Shown here: one piece after another, positions 32,473 through 41,190 of the stretch
Layout: each line of letters begins with the position of its first letter
Position numbering within the stretch: position 1 is the stretch's first letter
Assembly (NCBI GenBank): GCA_002344525.1
Contig: DDTJ01000004.1
Location: forward strand, 1-41,190
Reading direction: 5' to 3'
Source: Akkermansiaceae bacterium UBA2367
Lineage (GTDB): Bacteria > Verrucomicrobiota > Verrucomicrobiia > Verrucomicrobiales > DEV007
Length of the DNA stretch: 41,190 bases
The notes under the pieces: model-generated
Database searches by the model: none
Told to the model about the DNA's origin: nothing
What the model saw: the letters and a program-made list of their open reading frames with translations, nothing else
Program-made: the position numbers and the translations under genes

Positions 32473-34590
32473 TTATTTGCCCGCTTGATATAGCTGGGCG
32501 ATCTCCTCCTTGCTCAAGGCACGGTCGAAGACGGCGATCTCGTCGAGACGGCCCTCGAAGTTCCCCTCGCCGGTGCAGCTTCCGCCGAAGAAGAAGGTGT
32601 CGGGGTTCGCGTCAGGGAATCCGGATTTCTGCATGGCGACGAGATGGATTCCATCGAGAAAGACATGTCCGGCCATCCCTTCTCGGGCGATGGCAAGGTG
32701 GTGCCATTTCCATCGCTCGATCTTGGCTGATTCCAAGGGGATGGGATGCAGCGCCCCCGAAGTCTCGAAGATAAGACTCCGGACGCCGGGGTGCTCCTCA
32801 CGGATTCCGACATGGTCGCCGAGGTCCCGCGATCCGTGGTTCGTTCCCCGCGAAACGATCCATTCCGTCCCATCCATGACGCCATTCGCCGATCCGCTCC
32901 AGAACCAGAGTGAAACGGTGTAGTTCCTCCCCGTCAGCCCCGGAATCCGCGCGCTCAAGCGATCCCCGGCAAAATGCGCGCTGCGGTTGATCCCGCCTTT
33001 GGCAAACGCTTCATCGTTCGGTCCCGGCAGATAGAACAGCACCCTCGGCTCGTAGATCGCGTCGATCCCGTTCGGCGACGAATCGACGGCGCGGGGTCCG
33101 GCGAACTCGTCGAGACGCCAGTAGGCTTTCGGTTTCAGTTCGAGCGTCTTCAGCACGGCGGGGCCGGCTTCGGCACGGCGGTCGGTGCGCGGCTTTCCGC
33201 TCGCCTTCTCCAGCATCTGGACGGCGGCCTCGGTGATCTTCGGCTCGGCTTGGACCTCCAGTCCGGCGGAGCGGGCGGGCCAAGTGTTGTAGCCGCCGAG
33301 GAGGTGCTGCTCGGGAGGGGGGATGTAGCCGTCGCCGCCGTTGGCCAGCTCGATGACCATGGTGTGCGGCAGCGGACTCGCCGCCTTGATCTTCAGCCCG
33401 GTGAGGGCGTAGGTCTCGTTCGGCGTGGTCGCGATGGCGATCTTGTCTCCGAGGCGGATGCCCTGCACGACGACCTCGGTCTGCTTCTTCTCGTCGAGGA
33501 GGATCTGCTCGCGGGCGTAGACCTCGGGCTGGTCCTTGGGAAGGCGGTCGCCGACCTCGGCCATGACGCGCTTCGCCCATTCGAGGCGCTGCTTGTCGGG
33601 GACGCGGTAGTTCAGCGTCATGCGCGTCTCGGCCATGGCGATGGATTCGGGACGCTCGTAGGAGATGCCCTCGACGGCTTTCAGGGCGAGATCGACCATG
33701 TCGGTGGAGTATTGCTCGAGGGTGCTTTCGGCATCGCCGCGCTTGGGGGATTTTTCGTAGTCGTGCCGCCAGATGTCGCCGCTGCAACCGTGCGACATCA
33801 TCGCGACGAAGCCGGTCTTGTCCGGATCGAGCTTCTCCTGGATGCCGTTCGAGAACAAACCGAAGTAGTCGGCGCTGATGTCCCGATCCCCATAGTAGTG
33901 CATCGAGAAATTGGCGAGGAACGCGAGCGGCCTGCCTTCGGCGGTTTGCACGGAGATCACCGAGAGGATGGGATCCTCGGGACCGCTCGGGCCGGTGACG
34001 TGATCCCAGTTCGCCGCAGCGTGCATGTTCGCCCGCACCGTGAGGTTGCCGAAGGGATCCTCGCGCATGTGCTTCGGATGGAGGACCCAGCGGCGCAGGG
34101 CGGTGTAGTCAGCCGCGTCGATCTCGCCCCAGCCGATCTGCGCGGGTTTCATGTCCTGGAGCGGAGCGAGGACGGCCTCGACGAGCTTTTTGGTGAGGAA
34201 GATCGCATAGGCCGGATCCGTGTCGGTGCCGAGGCAGCCCATGCTCGAAGGCGCGGTGTGGGTGTGGGTCGCGGAGATGAGGATGCGCTCGCGCGAAATG
34301 CCGGCCTTTTCGGCGGCGATGGCCTTGGCGTTGTCGAGGAGGTCTCGGGGCAACATGCAACTGTCCACGACCACGATGACGAGCGTCTCCTTCCCGTCGG
34401 AGAAGGCGAGGGAGCGGGCGTTGACCGGAGTCTTGACCTTGTCGCTGCTGCGGCTCGTCATGCCGCCATTGATGAGGACGGGGAGCTGCTTCGGCGTCAC
34501 GTCGGTGATGGCGGCTCCGGCGGTGAACTCGGCGCGCGCCATGGGAGCGGCGAGAAGAAGGGCGGCGATGAAAGGGAGGGTCCTGCACAT
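32473..34590 (-). CDS. Exported ceramidase-like hydrolase with C-terminal LamG domain
   Basis: A 705-aa secreted protein. After a signal peptide (MCRTLPFIAALLLAAPMARA) comes a neutral/alkaline ceramidase-like N-terminal domain: AGAAITDVTP, NARSLAFSDGKETLVIVVVDSCML (read in parts) and the zinc-site motif SATHTHTAPS (106-115), with NFSMHYYGDRD and MMSHGCSGDIW further on. From about residue 490 a laminin-G/concanavalin-like domain follows (AYWRLDEFAGPRAVDSSPNG; WHHLAIAREG; FEGRLDEIAVFDRALSKEEI). Such fusions are frequent in Planctomycetota/Verrucomicrobiota, where true substrates are mostly unknown, so ceramide hydrolysis is not assured. A good promoter sits 6 nt before the ATG. Confidence 0.85.
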   Translation of the reverse strand: MCRTLPFIAALLLAAPMARAEFTAGAAITDVTPKQLPVLINGGMTSRSSDKVKTPVNARSLAFSDGKETLVIVVVDSCMLPRDLLDNAKAIAAEKAGISRERILISATHTHTAPSSMGCLGTDTDPAYAIFLTKKLVEAVLAPLQDMKPAQIGWGEIDAADYTALRRWVLHPKHMREDPFGNLTVRANMHAAANWDHVTGPSGPEDPILSVISVQTAEGRPLAFLANFSMHYYGDRDISADYFGLFSNGIQEKLDPDKTGFVAMMSHGCSGDIWRHDYEKSPKRGDAESTLEQYSTDMVDLALKAVEGISYERPESIAMAETRMTLNYRVPDKQRLEWAKRVMAEVGDRLPKDQPEVYAREQILLDEKKQTEVVVQGIRLGDKIAIATTPNETYALTGLKIKAASPLPHTMVIELANGGDGYIPPPEQHLLGGYNTWPARSAGLEVQAEPKITEAAVQMLEKASGKPRTDRRAEAGPAVLKTLELKPKAYWRLDEFAGPRAVDSSPNGIDAIYEPRVLFYLPGPNDEAFAKGGINRSAHFAGDRLSARIPGLTGRNYTVSLWFWSGSANGVMDGTEWIVSRGTNHGSRDLGDHVGIREEHPGVRSLIFETSGALHPIPLESAKIERWKWHHLAIAREGMAGHVFLDGIHLVAMQKSGFPDANPDTFFFGGSCTGEGNFEGRLDEIAVFDRALSKEEIAQLYQAGK

Positions 34591-34596
34591 GGGACG

Positions 34597-34625
34597 AGCG
34601 TAGGGGGAAGCGGCGGCTTCGGCAA
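34597..34625 (-). promoter_or_regulatory. Candidate promoter for a leaderless ceramidase-like mRNA
   Basis: On the minus strand TTGCCG (34620-34625), exactly 17 bp, TACGCT (34597-34602), then 6 nt to the ATG at 34590. Confidence 0.5.
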
Positions 34626-34672
34626 GCCGGAGGGTGCAGCGCGTTGGCGTGAGGGGACGGGACCGACCGGGG

Positions 34673-35005
34673 TCAACGGATCTCGATGAAGGTGTCTCCT
34701 TGTTGGATCAGATGGACGATGCGTGGCAGCATAGGCTCGATCCAATGCAGCAAGGCGCGGCGGCTGCTGTTGCCAATCCTGAGCCAGACGATGACGGGCG
34801 AGTTGGCGGGATTCTGGCGGCGACGATGGGGGAAATCCTCGTCTTTCGTGACGATGGCCATCCCATGCTGGAGCGCGTGGTCCCAGATCGCCGTATCATC
34901 GGCGTCGCGCAGACCGATGTCGGCGACATGCCAAGCTTCGTGCCCGTGTCCGGCCAGCCATTTCGCCAAGGCGGGTGGAAGCTGGGCGTCGACGAGGAAG
35001 CGCAT
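34673..35005 (-). CDS. DUF5615 PIN-like toxin of a toxin-antitoxin pair
   Basis: A 110-aa protein of the DUF5615 (Mut7-C/PIN-like) family. It opens MRFLVDAQLPPALAKWLAGHG with the acidic residue Asp6, then HVADIGLRDADDTAIW and IVTKDEDFPHRR, the usual second acidic cluster, and ends with LIQQGDTFIEIR. The family is predicted to be RNases that act as toxins and is regularly encoded next to DUF433 antitoxins, as here (3-bp gap). Activity is inferred from family membership and acidic residues. Confidence 0.88.
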   Translation of the reverse strand: MRFLVDAQLPPALAKWLAGHGHEAWHVADIGLRDADDTAIWDHALQHGMAIVTKDEDFPHRRRQNPANSPVIVWLRIGNSSRRALLHWIEPMLPRIVHLIQQGDTFIEIR

Positions 35006-35008
35006 GGC

Positions 35009-35227
35009 TCAACCCGCGACGAGGACGGGGTGGTCGGCCTCGGATGCCGCGTAATCCAAGCAGGCGGCGATGTCCTCGGGTTCGAGATAGGGGTAGTCTT
35101 CGAGGATCTCGGCCTCGGGCACTTTGGCGGCGAGGAGGTCGAGGACATCCTTCACCCGGATGCGCATTCCGCGGATGCAGGGTCGCCCTCCGCATTGGTC
35201 AGGATTGAAGGTGATGCGATCCATCAT
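35009..35227 (-). CDS. DUF433 antitoxin
   Basis: A ~72-aa DUF433 protein: DRITFNPDQCGGRPCIRGMRIRVKDVLDLLA (read in parts) and VPEAEILEDYPYLEPEDIAACLDYAA. The GGRPCIRGMRI segment is the family hallmark and forms a winged-helix DNA-binding fold. It should neutralise the DUF5615 toxin just downstream and repress the operon. The start is uncertain: two adjacent ATGs (35227 and 35224), with an upstream GTG at 35236 preceded by AAGGCGG. A complete, ordinary pair, not broken. Confidence 0.9.
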   Translation of the reverse strand: MMDRITFNPDQCGGRPCIRGMRIRVKDVLDLLAAKVPEAEILEDYPYLEPEDIAACLDYAASEADHPVLVAG

Positions 35228-35345
35228 GGGTGACACCCTAATCCGCCTTCGATCAAAGTAAAGCTATGGAGGCACCCCGTTTGCAATCCCGCCCCGGCGG
35301 TGGAATGCTTTCTTTTCGCCCCCGCTTGCCCTTTTCCTTTCCCCC

Positions 35346-36971
<1,626 letters not shown>

Positions 36972-36987
36972 AGGGGCGTTTTCGAAA

Positions 36988-37070
36988 GATTCGCGTCGAT
37001 TCGCGATCATTCGCGTTCCAATCTTTTTCAACGCGAATGGCCGCAAATGGCCGCGAATTTTCGCAAATGA
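36988..37070. repeat. Inverted pair of 10-bp tandem arrays (NCGCGAATNN)
   Basis: Left: GATTCGCGTC, GATTCGCGAT, CATTCGCGTT (36988-37017). Right, inverted: ACGCGAATGG, CCGCAAATGG, CCGCGAATTT, TCGCAAATGA (37031-37070). All units are exactly 10 bp and in register. The gap holds CAATCTTTTTCA, which pairs in part with GAAAGATT just left of the array. Confidence 0.9.
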
Positions 37071-37111
37071 TCTGGTGAAGTAAGCTGCCGGGTCCGATCC
37101 TCCTTTCCCAC

Positions 37112-38128
37112 ATGACCCAACCCGAAATCGTCCTCGCCGAGCCGGGCCGTTTCGAGCGGCGGACCGGCACGCTTCCCGACCCGTCCCCGGGCGAGGCGCG
37201 GGTGCGCATCCGGCGCATCGGCGTCTGCGGGACGGACATCCATGCCTACTACGGACGGCAGCCCTTTTTCGAATACCCGCGCCTCCTCGGGCACGAGCTC
37301 GCGGCGGAGGTCGTGGCGGTGAACGGCGCGTCGGACTTGAACCCGGGGGAAGCCGTCGCCGTCGAACCCTACCTCAACGACTCCGCCTCCCCCGCCTCGC
37401 GGAAGGGGAAGACGAACTGCTGCGAAGCCCTCCGCGTCCTCGGCGTGCATTGCGATGGAGGGATGCGGCCCGAACTCAATCTGCCCCTGACAAAACTCCA
37501 TCGCGCCGCCTCGGCCTCGCTGGACCAGCTCGCCCTCGTCGAGATGCTCTGCATCGGGCGGCACGCGGTGAACCGCGCCCGCGTCGAGCCGGGGGAGAAG
37601 GTGCTCGTCCTCGGCGCGGGGCCGATCGGATGGAGCGTGACCGCTTTTCTGGAAGGACGGGGGGAGCGCGTCGCCGTCGCCGATCTCAACGAATCGCGCC
37701 TCGCCTTCTGCCGGGAGGCTTTCGGGGTGGGGAGGACGATTCGCGTCGGGTCGGAGGGCGGCCTCGCGGAGACCTTGCGCGACCACTTCGGAGGGCTGCC
37801 CGACGTGATTTTCGACGCGACGGGAAACCGAGGGTCGATGCTCTCCACTTTCGAACTCGCCGCGCACGGGGGCCGCATCGTCTTCGTCGGCCTGTTCCAA
37901 GGCGAGGTCGTCTTCGACGATCCCAATTTCCATCGCCGTGAACTCACCGTGATGTCGAGCCGCAACGCGACTTCGGAGGAGTTCGGGCAGGTCATCGCGG
38001 CGATGGAGTCGGGCGTGGTCGATACGGAGCCGTGGATCACCCATCGGATGGCCTTGGACGAGGTGCCGGAGCGCTTCGGGAAAGTCGTCTCCGATCCGGC
38101 GCTGCGGAAGGCGGTGGTCGAGGTGTAG
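37112..38128 (+). CDS. Zinc-type alcohol/polyol dehydrogenase lacking structural-zinc cysteines
   Basis: A 338-aa medium-chain dehydrogenase. Catalytic-zinc ligands are present: Cys39 in GVCGTDIH and His61-Glu62 in GHE. The coenzyme loop is VLGAGPIGWSV, followed by VADLNESRLAF, which suggests NAD preference (acidic residue after the second strand). In zinc-containing relatives a lobe with four cysteines (C-x2-C-x2-C-x7-C) binds structural zinc. Here the aligned residues are Asp90, Ser93, Ser96 and Cys104, so three of four are lost with spacing kept. Similar substitutions occur in some zinc-lobe-less members, and the enzyme may still fold. Substrate unknown, perhaps a sugar alcohol. Not clearly in an operon with fumA. 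Confidence 0.88.
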   Translation: MTQPEIVLAEPGRFERRTGTLPDPSPGEARVRIRRIGVCGTDIHAYYGRQPFFEYPRLLGHELAAEVVAVNGASDLNPGEAVAVEPYLNDSASPASRKGKTNCCEALRVLGVHCDGGMRPELNLPLTKLHRAASASLDQLALVEMLCIGRHAVNRARVEPGEKVLVLGAGPIGWSVTAFLEGRGERVAVADLNESRLAFCREAFGVGRTIRVGSEGGLAETLRDHFGGLPDVIFDATGNRGSMLSTFELAAHGGRIVFVGLFQGEVVFDDPNFHRRELTVMSSRNATSEEFGQVIAAMESGVVDTEPWITHRMALDEVPERFGKVVSDPALRKAVVEV

Positions 38129-38235
38129 GGGGCCTACGGAAGGCGCGGAAGAAACGGAAATTTCTTTTTCCTGCATGGGAATTCCGTGAGTTTCGGTGGG
38201 CAGTCCCCTTCGACGAACGTCCGCGAGACGCCCGA

Positions 38236-38358
38236 CCGAGGTCGATGACCTCGGCTACAGATTCCCCTCCGAAGGACGCGCCAGCGCTGTAGCCGGCCTC
38301 AGTGAGGCCGGATCGAACGGTCTCAGGACGTCCGCCCGAGGTCGATGACCTCGGCTAC
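38236..38358. repeat. REPIN-like unit plus half unit, GTAG type (family A)
   Basis: Hairpin CCGAGGTCGATGACCTCGG (38236-38254) plus CTAC. The spacer GATTCCCCTCCGAAGGACGC is close to that at 21835-21858. Then come GTAG (38289-38292) and CCGGCCTCAGTGAGGCCGG (38293-38311). After 24 bp a third hairpin CCGAGGTCGATGACCTCGG (38336-38354) plus CTAC has no partner. This is the same family as 21710-21889. Confidence 0.92.
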
Positions 38359-38424
38359 AGATTCCCCAAGCGAACCCAAAAGAACCCGCAATGCCGTAAA
38401 ATGACGGAAGTGTCATTTTTTCGG

Positions 38425-38474
38425 TTGCACCCCGGAAAAGGTCGCGCTACGGAAATGAGAACGAGTCTCAATTT
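38425..38474 (+). promoter_or_regulatory. Candidate promoter overlapped by a Fur box
   Basis: TTGCAC (38425-38430), 17 bp, TACGGA (38448-38453), followed at once by the palindrome TGAGAACGAGTCTCA (38456-38470) with A/T-rich flanks. It resembles Fur-box consensus TGATAATNATTATCA in its inverted 7-1-7 arrangement, with TGAGA/TCTCA arms. It would cover the transcription start, and it precedes a siderophore-receptor gene, which fits iron repression. Confidence 0.6.
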
Positions 38475-38541
38475 CTTGGAAGCCTTCTTCCGCGATGCTC
38501 GTCACCCCACAACCACTCTGCTTAGCCATAGAACCAAACGC

Positions 38542-40983
38542 ATGAAAAGGAAACGACCGACCATCGACATCCAACCCCGGCGAACGCTGAGCCGCGTCGA
38601 AGGCATCGCCTTGGTGGCCGCCGCCTGCGCCGTTAGCGGGGCCGAGGCCCAGGAGAACGCCGCCGCCGCCGCTGAGGAGGCCTCCACCACCCTCCCGCCC
38701 GAGGAGGTGAAGGCCGCGACCCCCGCGCCGAAGCCCGCGCCGAAGCCGGCTCCCCAGCGGCCCGCCCCGGCCCCGGTACCCCAGCCGGTGATCGAGCCCG
38801 AGCCGCTCGTGTTCGACGATTCCCTCTATCAGGTGAAGACCCTTTCGACGACGAAATACTCCGTGCCGCTCCGCGACGTGCCGCAGACCGTGCAGGTCGT
38901 TCCCGAGGAGTTGATCAAGGAGCAGGGCGCCATGACCCTGCGGGACGTGCTCCGCAACGTGCCGGGGGTGACGATGTCGGCGGGCGAGGGTGGGGGCGGC
39001 GTCCAAGGGGATAGCTTCCGTCTGCGCGGCTTCGGCTCCCGTTCCGACATCTTCGTGGACGGCGTCCGCGACTTCGGCGTCCGCAACCGCGACCCCTTCA
39101 ACATCGAGGCCGTCGAGGTCTTCAAAGGCCCCTCCTCCCAGAACAACGGGCGCGGCTCCGCCGGGGGCTCGCTCAACTTGGTGACGAAGACGCCGAAGCT
39201 CGACTCCTTCACGCGAGCGGACGCCACGGTGGGCACCGACGACCTCTACCGCTTCACCCTCGACTACAACGCACCGATCATCCGCCACGAGGGCGGAACC
39301 TCGGGCAAGTCGGGCTATGGCGGGAAATCCGACTACGGCAAGTCTGGCTACGACAGCGGCAAGGGCGTCCTGCTGGACGACTACGGCTCCGCCTTCCGCC
39401 TGAACCTGCTCTACCACGACGGGGATACCCCCGGTCGTGATGTCGTGGGGCAGAACCGCTGGGGAGTGGCCCCTTCCGTGGCTTTCGGACTCGGTACCGA
39501 CACCCGCCTGACCCTCTCCTACCTGCACATGGAGGAGGACAATACCCCGGATTACGGTTTGCCCTTCGTGCCTGCGGGTGTGGTGGGTGGTCCTCACCCC
39601 GGCCCCGGAGTGCCTGTCGGAGTGAGGTTCAGCAACTACTACGGCATCGTCGGGCTGGACTACGAGGATATTACCACTGACATGGTGAGTGCCATCTTTG
39701 AGCACGACTTCAATGACAACGTTCGTTTGCGGAACGTCACTCGCTACACCTACAACGAACTGGAATCCCTCGTCGCCGCACCTCGCTTCAGTCCCGTCGC
39801 CGCCGGGCAGACCAATATCGTCTCCAACCATCCGGGCAAGCTCCAGGAATACCAAGCTTTTAGCAACACGACGGAGTTGACCATCGAGTTCGACACGGGT
39901 GGATTGCGCCACACCGCAGTCGCCGGGATGGAGTTCATTTCGGAGCAGCAGGACAACGGGTGGGTTCGTGTCGCGGGTGGCCCTGATCCGGGGACCAACC
40001 TCTACAATCCCAATCCTTGGCGTCCCCACGGGATGACCGTTTTGGTCACTCCCTACCAGCCGGGCGTCGCCCCGACGAACAACCTCTATCGGGCGACGAT
40101 GGACACTCGCAGCGCCTACTTCTTCGACACCATCGAGATCACTGATTCGCTCAAGTACATCGGGGGTCTTCGCTACGATCATGTCGAGATGGTCAGCAAC
40201 CAAGTGGGTGCCGCAGGGCGCCGCGTCGATGAATTCGTCACTTGGCGCTCGGCGCTGGTCTACAACCCGGCGGAGAACGGCAGCGTCTACTTCGGCTACG
40301 GGACTTCGATCGCTCCCTCCGGCGACTCGGTCAACGGTCTCACCTTTTCCACTCGCGATGAGTTGAACAACACCATCAACTTGCTCAATGTCGATCCCGA
40401 GGAGGCTCAATCCTTCGAGTTGGGGACGAAGTGGGACATCCTCGACGAACGGCTCTCCTTGTCCGGGGCCTTGTTCCGCACGGAGAAGACCAACGCTCGC
40501 ATCGTTGATCCCACCGCCGCCGGCGGTGTATCGGTGAATGGTGAGCAGGTCGTCCAAGGCTTCGAGCTGGGTGCGGTGGGCAATGTTACGGATTCTTGGC
40601 GGATCTTCGCTGGCTACGTCTATACCGACACGGAGATCACCGCCGACAACCCCGCTGCTCCGGGGAATATCGGCAAGCGACTCGGCAACTCGCCGCTGAA
40701 CACCTTCAACCTCTGGTCCGTCCACGACCTCCCCGGAGGCTTCCAGTTCGGCATCGGCACGCAATTTGTGGACGAGCGCACCAACAACCCCACCAACGAG
40801 TACTACTTGGCGGACTACTGGTTGGTCGACGCCATGTTGAGCTACAAGGTGAGCGAAAGCCTCACCCTCCGGCTCAACGCCACGAACCTCCTCGACAAGG
40901 AGTACGTGGACCGTGCGGGTGGCGGCCACTTCGTTCCCGGTATGGGACGCCAAGTGTCGTTCACCGCGTCGATGGAGTTCTGA
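38542..40983 (+). CDS. TonB-dependent siderophore receptor
   Basis: An 813-aa outer-membrane receptor. A long signal sequence (MKRKRPTIDI...AVSGAEAQ, about 37 residues) is followed by an Ala/Glu and Pro-rich linker (50-90). The plug domain has YSVPLRDVPQTVQVVPEELI (106-125), DVLRNVPGVTMSAGEG, FRLRGFGSRSDIFVDGVRD (read in parts) and VEVFKGPSS...GSAGGSLNLVTKTP, the siderophore-receptor pattern. The beta-barrel ends in the usual aromatic-terminated strand, with last residues TASMEF. At 251-274 an insert repeats the motif GKSxY three times (GKSGY, GKSDY, GKSGY), which is unusual. TonB-energised uptake of ferric siderophore is expected. The ligand is unknown. A Fur-like box lies upstream and a terminator follows. 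Confidence 0.93.
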   Translation: MKRKRPTIDIQPRRTLSRVEGIALVAAACAVSGAEAQENAAAAAEEASTTLPPEEVKAATPAPKPAPKPAPQRPAPAPVPQPVIEPEPLVFDDSLYQVKTLSTTKYSVPLRDVPQTVQVVPEELIKEQGAMTLRDVLRNVPGVTMSAGEGGGGVQGDSFRLRGFGSRSDIFVDGVRDFGVRNRDPFNIEAVEVFKGPSSQNNGRGSAGGSLNLVTKTPKLDSFTRADATVGTDDLYRFTLDYNAPIIRHEGGTSGKSGYGGKSDYGKSGYDSGKGVLLDDYGSAFRLNLLYHDGDTPGRDVVGQNRWGVAPSVAFGLGTDTRLTLSYLHMEEDNTPDYGLPFVPAGVVGGPHPGPGVPVGVRFSNYYGIVGLDYEDITTDMVSAIFEHDFNDNVRLRNVTRYTYNELESLVAAPRFSPVAAGQTNIVSNHPGKLQEYQAFSNTTELTIEFDTGGLRHTAVAGMEFISEQQDNGWVRVAGGPDPGTNLYNPNPWRPHGMTVLVTPYQPGVAPTNNLYRATMDTRSAYFFDTIEITDSLKYIGGLRYDHVEMVSNQVGAAGRRVDEFVTWRSALVYNPAENGSVYFGYGTSIAPSGDSVNGLTFSTRDELNNTINLLNVDPEEAQSFELGTKWDILDERLSLSGALFRTEKTNARIVDPTAAGGVSVNGEQVVQGFELGAVGNVTDSWRIFAGYVYTDTEITADNPAAPGNIGKRLGNSPLNTFNLWSVHDLPGGFQFGIGTQFVDERTNNPTNEYYLADYWLVDAMLSYKVSESLTLRLNATNLLDKEYVDRAGGGHFVPGMGRQVSFTASMEF

Positions 40984-41015
40984 TTTCCTTTGGTCGTAAT
41001 CCAAGCTGAATCGGA

Positions 41016-41048
41016 GGCCGTCCGGGGATTTTTCCCGGGCGGCCTTTT
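41016..41048 (+). terminator. Rho-independent terminator after the TonB receptor
   Basis: A GC-rich stem GGCCG-T-CCGGGGA / TCCCGG-G-CGGCC (about 12 bp with one G-T wobble) has a T-rich loop and is followed by TTTT and further T runs (41045-41055). It lies 33 bp after the stop codon. Confidence 0.85.
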
Positions 41049-41112
41049 CGCTTTTCTAAGCGCGGTCCTTTGCCGTGGGGTTCCCCCGGCCAAACCGGTC
41101 CCTATGGCCGTG

Positions 41113-41135
41113 GTAGCGAAGGCTATCCGCTTCGC
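41113..41135 (+). repeat. Single REP-like hairpin, GTAG type
   Basis: GTAG (41113-41116) leads directly into GCGAAG...CTTCGC (6-bp stem, 8-nt loop GCTATCCG). It has the same layout as the isolated hairpin at 13457-13477. No partner is visible before the window ends. Confidence 0.5.
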
Positions 41136-41190
41136 GTATTCTCCCCAGACGGCTCCGCAAGGGACGCTAGTAGTCCGTCAGAGTTAAAAT

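Larger units (their letters stand above)
38129..38541. other. 413-bp gene-free region: REPIN units and Fur-type promoter
   Basis: This gap precedes the TonB receptor gene. From left to right it holds ~105 bp without clear structure, a REPIN-like unit and half-unit (38236-38358), a possible promoter, and a Fur-box-like palindrome. I see no small gene. Confidence 0.8.

Noticed and set aside
34614..34629. Terminator hairpin upstream of the ceramidase-like gene
   Set aside because: A 6-bp stem without T-run on either strand. It overlaps the predicted -35 region of a promoter.
38413..41004. Long minus-strand open frame (863 codons) opposite the TonB receptor
   Set aside because: It is an antisense shadow of a clear receptor gene in GC-rich DNA and shows no recognisable domain.

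Overview
The window is a GC-rich stretch of bacterial chromosome with about 30 real genes. It is mostly housekeeping and cell-envelope biology, with one tRNA gene and an unusually rich set of small palindromic and tandem repeats between genes. LPS genes (kdsA, an lptC-like gene, waaA), an AsmA-like protein and a TonB receptor show a Gram-negative, LPS-bearing envelope. Three features point to the Planctomycetota-Verrucomicrobiota side of the tree, Verrucomicrobiota being most likely: a Ser/Thr kinase with a zinc ribbon and a membrane anchor, exported Gfo/Idh-type and ceramidase/LamG proteins, and a lack of Shine-Dalgarno leaders. This assignment is inferred from gene families only.

Layout. 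1-2051 (minus): kdsA, an lptC-like gene and the 5' part of an exported Pro/Ala-rich protein. 2203-6359 (plus): a membrane Ser/Thr kinase and a ClpX-like unfoldase without the zinc-binding domain. 6401-10565 (minus): a likely operon rsmD-waaA-plsY-gpsA-membrane protein, with a candidate promoter before rsmD. 10705-14692 (plus): an 884-aa AsmA-like protein, then an AAA/DUF4143 ATPase bracketed by repeats. 14714-21534 (minus): a yejABEF-type peptide importer, with a VOC-fold gene inserted between yejE and yejF inside a 33-bp inverted repeat. 21911-23335 (minus): a TPR protein. 23544-25831 (plus): a small exported protein, an M23 peptidase and a Uma2-family nuclease. 25935-28098 (minus): an exported Gfo/Idh-like protein and mnmA. 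28260-29429 (plus): a TIM-barrel protein and tRNA-Leu(UAA). 29513-30532 (minus): a quinone-reductase-like dehydrogenase. 30627-32242 (plus): tlyA overlapping nadK. 32473-35227 (minus): a ceramidase-like/LamG exported protein and a DUF433/DUF5615 toxin-antitoxin pair. 35346-40983 (plus): class I fumarase, a zinc-type dehydrogenase lacking its structural-zinc cysteines, and a TonB-dependent siderophore receptor behind a Fur-box-like site.

The most unusual material is between the genes. (1) Several families of REP/REPIN-like elements consist of a GTAG or GGAG tetranucleotide followed by a hairpin, arranged as inverted pairs. One family has compensatory base changes between copies. No RAYT transposase is present here. 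(2) A second class consists of short tandem arrays of 6-10-bp units, often exactly 10 bp and often followed by an inverted copy of the array. The unit differs from locus to locus. (3) Start codons almost never have a Shine-Dalgarno sequence. Leaders are pyrimidine-rich, and at several genes a plausible -10 box lies 5-9 nt before the ATG, suggesting leaderless or nearly leaderless mRNAs.
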